Part shown: one piece after another, positions 61,920 to 64,000 of the stretch
Layout: every line of letters starts with the position of its first letter
Position numbering within the stretch: position 1 is the stretch's first letter
From: Nocardioides aromaticivorans
GTDB lineage: Bacteria; Actinomycetota; Actinomycetes; Propionibacteriales; Nocardioidaceae
Assembly (NCBI RefSeq): GCF_013408525.1
Contig: NZ_JACBZM010000001.1
Span: forward strand, 1,550,001-1,614,000
Length of the DNA stretch: 64,000 nucleotides
Direction of reading: 5' to 3'
Made by a program: the position numbers and the translations under genes
The notes under the pieces: model-generated
Told to the model about the DNA's origin: nothing
The model's database searches: none
What the model saw: only the letters and a program-made list of their open reading frames with translations

Positions 61920-63266
61920 TCAGGCCATTTCTCGCGCACCCTTCCGCGCATTGCGGCGACTGCCGTTGACCATGTCGTTGAAGCGGTCGACGGCCCAGAT
62001 GGTGCGGAGGCCGGCGCGGCCCATCATGACCGGCCGCGGGAACCTCGGCTCCTCCTGCCAGATCGTCTCGAGGTCCTCGTGCCGCTCGCCGTCGACGATG
62101 GCGTCGGCGATCAGCGTCCCGACGTACGGCGCCTGGGCGAGCCCGTGCCCGTTGCAGGCGATCGAGTAGTGGACGTCGTCGCCGATCCGGCCGGCGAGCG
62201 GCAGCCAGGAGGAGGTGATCGCGATCCACCCGCCCCACGCGCGCTCGACCGCGACATCGGCGAGCGACGGGAAGCGCCGGGCGAAGGCACCGGCCAGCTC
62301 CTCGACCAGCCCGGGGTCGGGCGTCCGCTCCGGCAGCGGGTACGACGTGCCGCGCTCCAGCCGTCGTACACCGAAGACGATCGTGCCCCTCGGCGTGAGC
62401 CGGTAGTTCTCCATGATCGCGTGCTGCGTGACCAGCCCCATCCCACTGGTCCAGCCGAGGGCCTCGATGCGCCCGGGGTCGATCGGCTCGGTCTCGACCT
62501 CGATCACGTAGATCGGCACCGAGAGGTGCTTCGGGGTGATGTCCCACTCGCCGGCGAAGGCGTTCGTCGCGAGGACGACCTGGTCGGCCCGCACCTGTCC
62601 GCCCGACGTCGTCAGGACGATCTGCCCGCCATCCCGCACGACGTCGGTGACCTTCGTCTGCTCGAAGACCCGCGCGGCGGAGTCGAGCAGGACCCGGCGC
62701 ATGCCCAGCGAGAACTTGCCCGGGTTCATCCGGCCACCGACCGTCTCGCGCATCCCGCCGACGAAGCCGCGCGGGATGCCGAGCTCGGCAGCGGTGCCGA
62801 CCTCGACGTGCCCACCGGCGCGGGTCACGATCTTCGCGACCCGGCGTACCCGCCCCATCTGTCCGCGGGAGACGGCGGCGAAGGCGTTGCCCGTCGCCTC
62901 GTACTCGCAGTCGATGTCGTGCTTGGCGATGAAGTCCTCGACGTGATGGGCGGCGTTCTCGGCGAGCCGCATCATGCCGGGCATCTTCTTGCGGGAGAGC
63001 AGGTTGAGCAGCTGGAGGTCGCCGCCGGGGGCGCCGGCCAGCTGGCCGGCGTTGCGCGAGCTCGAGCCGTGGCCGCAGAACTCCGCCTCCACCAGCACGA
63101 CGTCCTGGCCGCGCTGCGCGAGCCGCAGGGCGGTCGACATCCCGCCGATGCCACCGCCGATGACGGCGACCTGGCAGGTCACGTCGCCGTCGACGGCGGG
63201 CCGCAGGTCGGTGGGTGCGTCGACCCAGCCGCTGAAGGACTCGTAGGTGACGCCGTCGGTCCTCAT
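61920..63266 (-). CDS. FAD-dependent amine/amino-acid oxidoreductase (DAO family)
   Basis: A 448-residue flavoprotein. The Rossmann motif VAVIGGGIGGMSTALRLAQ starts near residue 34, with VLVEAEFCGHGSSSRNAGQL following. VVLATNAFAG near residue 240 and the C-terminal IACNGHGLAQAPYVGTLIAD complete the DAO fold. Resemblance to PuuB/OrdL-type gamma-glutamylputrescine oxidases is suggestive only. ATG 63266 overlaps the upstream membrane-protein stop (ATGA), so the two are co-translated. Electron acceptor and substrate are unknown. Confidence 0.88.
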   Translation of the reverse strand: MRTDGVTYESFSGWVDAPTDLRPAVDGDVTCQVAVIGGGIGGMSTALRLAQRGQDVVLVEAEFCGHGSSSRNAGQLAGAPGGDLQLLNLLSRKKMPGMMRLAENAAHHVEDFIAKHDIDCEYEATGNAFAAVSRGQMGRVRRVAKIVTRAGGHVEVGTAAELGIPRGFVGGMRETVGGRMNPGKFSLGMRRVLLDSAARVFEQTKVTDVVRDGGQIVLTTSGGQVRADQVVLATNAFAGEWDITPKHLSVPIYVIEVETEPIDPGRIEALGWTSGMGLVTQHAIMENYRLTPRGTIVFGVRRLERGTSYPLPERTPDPGLVEELAGAFARRFPSLADVAVERAWGGWIAITSSWLPLAGRIGDDVHYSIACNGHGLAQAPYVGTLIADAIVDGERHEDLETIWQEEPRFPRPVMMGRAGLRTIWAVDRFNDMVNGSRRNARKGAREMA

Positions 63267-64000
63267 GCCCGCACCGCCTTGCGGTGGTCGTCGGCCGGAG
63301 CGATGCCCGATGCCTTGTTGTGGTCGTCGAGCGCGCGGTAGGCGAACAGGTAGGTCAGCATCTGCAGCCCCCACACGGTCAGCGCGAACGTGTAGAAGAG
63401 CGCGCGGTCCTCGAGCGGGTCGACCGAGTCGGGCAGCGGGAAGAAGTCGTAGGTCAGCGCGATGGCCGTCGCCGCGAGGCTGACGGCGAGCGTCGCGACG
63501 GCGACCCGGGTGGCTCCGATGTCCCACAGCCGCTTCACGAAGTACAGCAGGAAGGCCAGCGTCACCAGGTTGACCACCAGGTAGAAGGTGGCCGGGCCCT
63601 GGTGCAGGACGAACTCACCGTTGGCGTCAACGTGGGCGCGGTACTTCGGCTGCGCCAGGAACAGGCCGCTGCCGATCGCCAGCGCGAAGATGCCGAGCTC
63701 GACCGCCAGGCTCGCCTTGTAACGGTGGGTCACGGCCATCAGGCCGACCACCAGCAGCAGCGTGATCCCGATCGATCGGGAGAACGCGTCGAGGAAGAAC
63801 GCGAAGGCGTACTGCCCGCTCGCCTCACCACCCTCCGGGTCGTCCGCGAAGCGCAACGCCCACACCAGGAAGTTGGTGCCGGAGGTCGCCACGATGCACC
63901 ACTCGATGCCGAGCAGGTAGTTGCGGTGGTGCTTGAGGAAGCGCCAGCCCGCCCAGTAACCGCACACGATCATGACCAGGTCGGCGACCAGGAAGGTCAG
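63263..64000 (-). CDS. polytopic membrane protein, 5' end outside window
   Basis: At least 245 residues with about seven membrane segments. It is open to the right edge (reading LTFLVADLV before an internal ATG at 63973), so the start probably lies beyond 64000. The C-terminal cytoplasmic tail is YRALDDHNKASGIAPADDHR. No recognised family motif; FFLDAFSRSIGITLL and a HRNYLLGIEWC loop are its most distinctive stretches. Its 4-bp overlap with the FAD oxidoreductase suggests a functional pair, perhaps a membrane partner for the enzyme. Confidence 0.75.
   Translation of the reverse strand: MTFLVADLVMIVCGYWAGWRFLKHHRNYLLGIEWCIVATSGTNFLVWALRFADDPEGGEASGQYAFAFFLDAFSRSIGITLLLVVGLMAVTHRYKASLAVELGIFALAIGSGLFLAQPKYRAHVDANGEFVLHQGPATFYLVVNLVTLAFLLYFVKRLWDIGATRVAVATLAVSLAATAIALTYDFFPLPDSVDPLEDRALFYTFALTVWGLQMLTYLFAYRALDDHNKASGIAPADDHRKAVRA

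Overview
The window comes from a very GC-rich actinobacterium, most likely a Nocardioides-like member of the Propionibacteriales. Supporting signs are the frequent GTG starts, many apparently leaderless genes, a tRNA-adenosine-deaminase-associated protein beside tadA, an SigE-family ECF sigma factor, and many copies of the word CGTCGTAC. No rRNA, tRNA, transposase, prophage or CRISPR array was seen.

Positions 1-23300 hold an arabinan/arabinofuranose utilisation locus. A minus-strand operon runs from a YtfQ-type sugar-binding lipoprotein through an ABC ATPase, two permeases and a LacI regulator to ribulokinase araB, which runs off the left edge. Beside it lie a protein made of four XRE helix-turn-helix domains, galM, a second LacI regulator, and three giant secreted enzymes: a LamG/GH43 protein, a GH51 arabinofuranosidase and a protein with two GH43 domains. 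Six copies of a TGTKARCGCTMACA-like operator precede these units. The inferred logic is extracellular debranching and depolymerisation of arabinan, furanose import, mutarotation and kinase entry to the pentose phosphate pathway, all under LacI control.

Positions 23380-33030 carry a COG4705-type membrane protein with a two-component system, an aldo/keto reductase and a ROK regulator. Divergent from these is an Entner-Doudoroff operon zwf-edd-eda. Positions 33050-48490 are mostly housekeeping: a secreted protein, tadA and its partner, upp, pntAB, adk, an RNA 2',3'-cyclic phosphodiesterase-like protein, a VIT-family transporter, an ECF sigma factor with a putative membrane partner, an acyl-CoA dehydrogenase, an MFS exporter with a PadR regulator, and a DrrAB-type ABC exporter.

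Positions 48860-64000 hold a receptor Ser/Thr kinase whose sensor domain is paralogous to a lipoprotein 7 kb away. They also hold an unusual NarL-type kinase with a 3'-overlapping response regulator, an MMPL transporter with a TetR regulator, a sirtuin, a PaaI thioesterase, a divergent stand-alone EF-Tu with a possible leader-peptide attenuator, an RTX-repeat protein, an FAD oxidoreductase and a partial membrane protein.

Beyond the genes, several intergenic regions carry locus-specific repeated words in direct or opposed arrays: 22-bp, 21-bp and 73-bp periods, and hairpins with 25-bp arms. The word GTCGTAC/GTACGAC recurs at about 60 sites, mostly in coding sequence.
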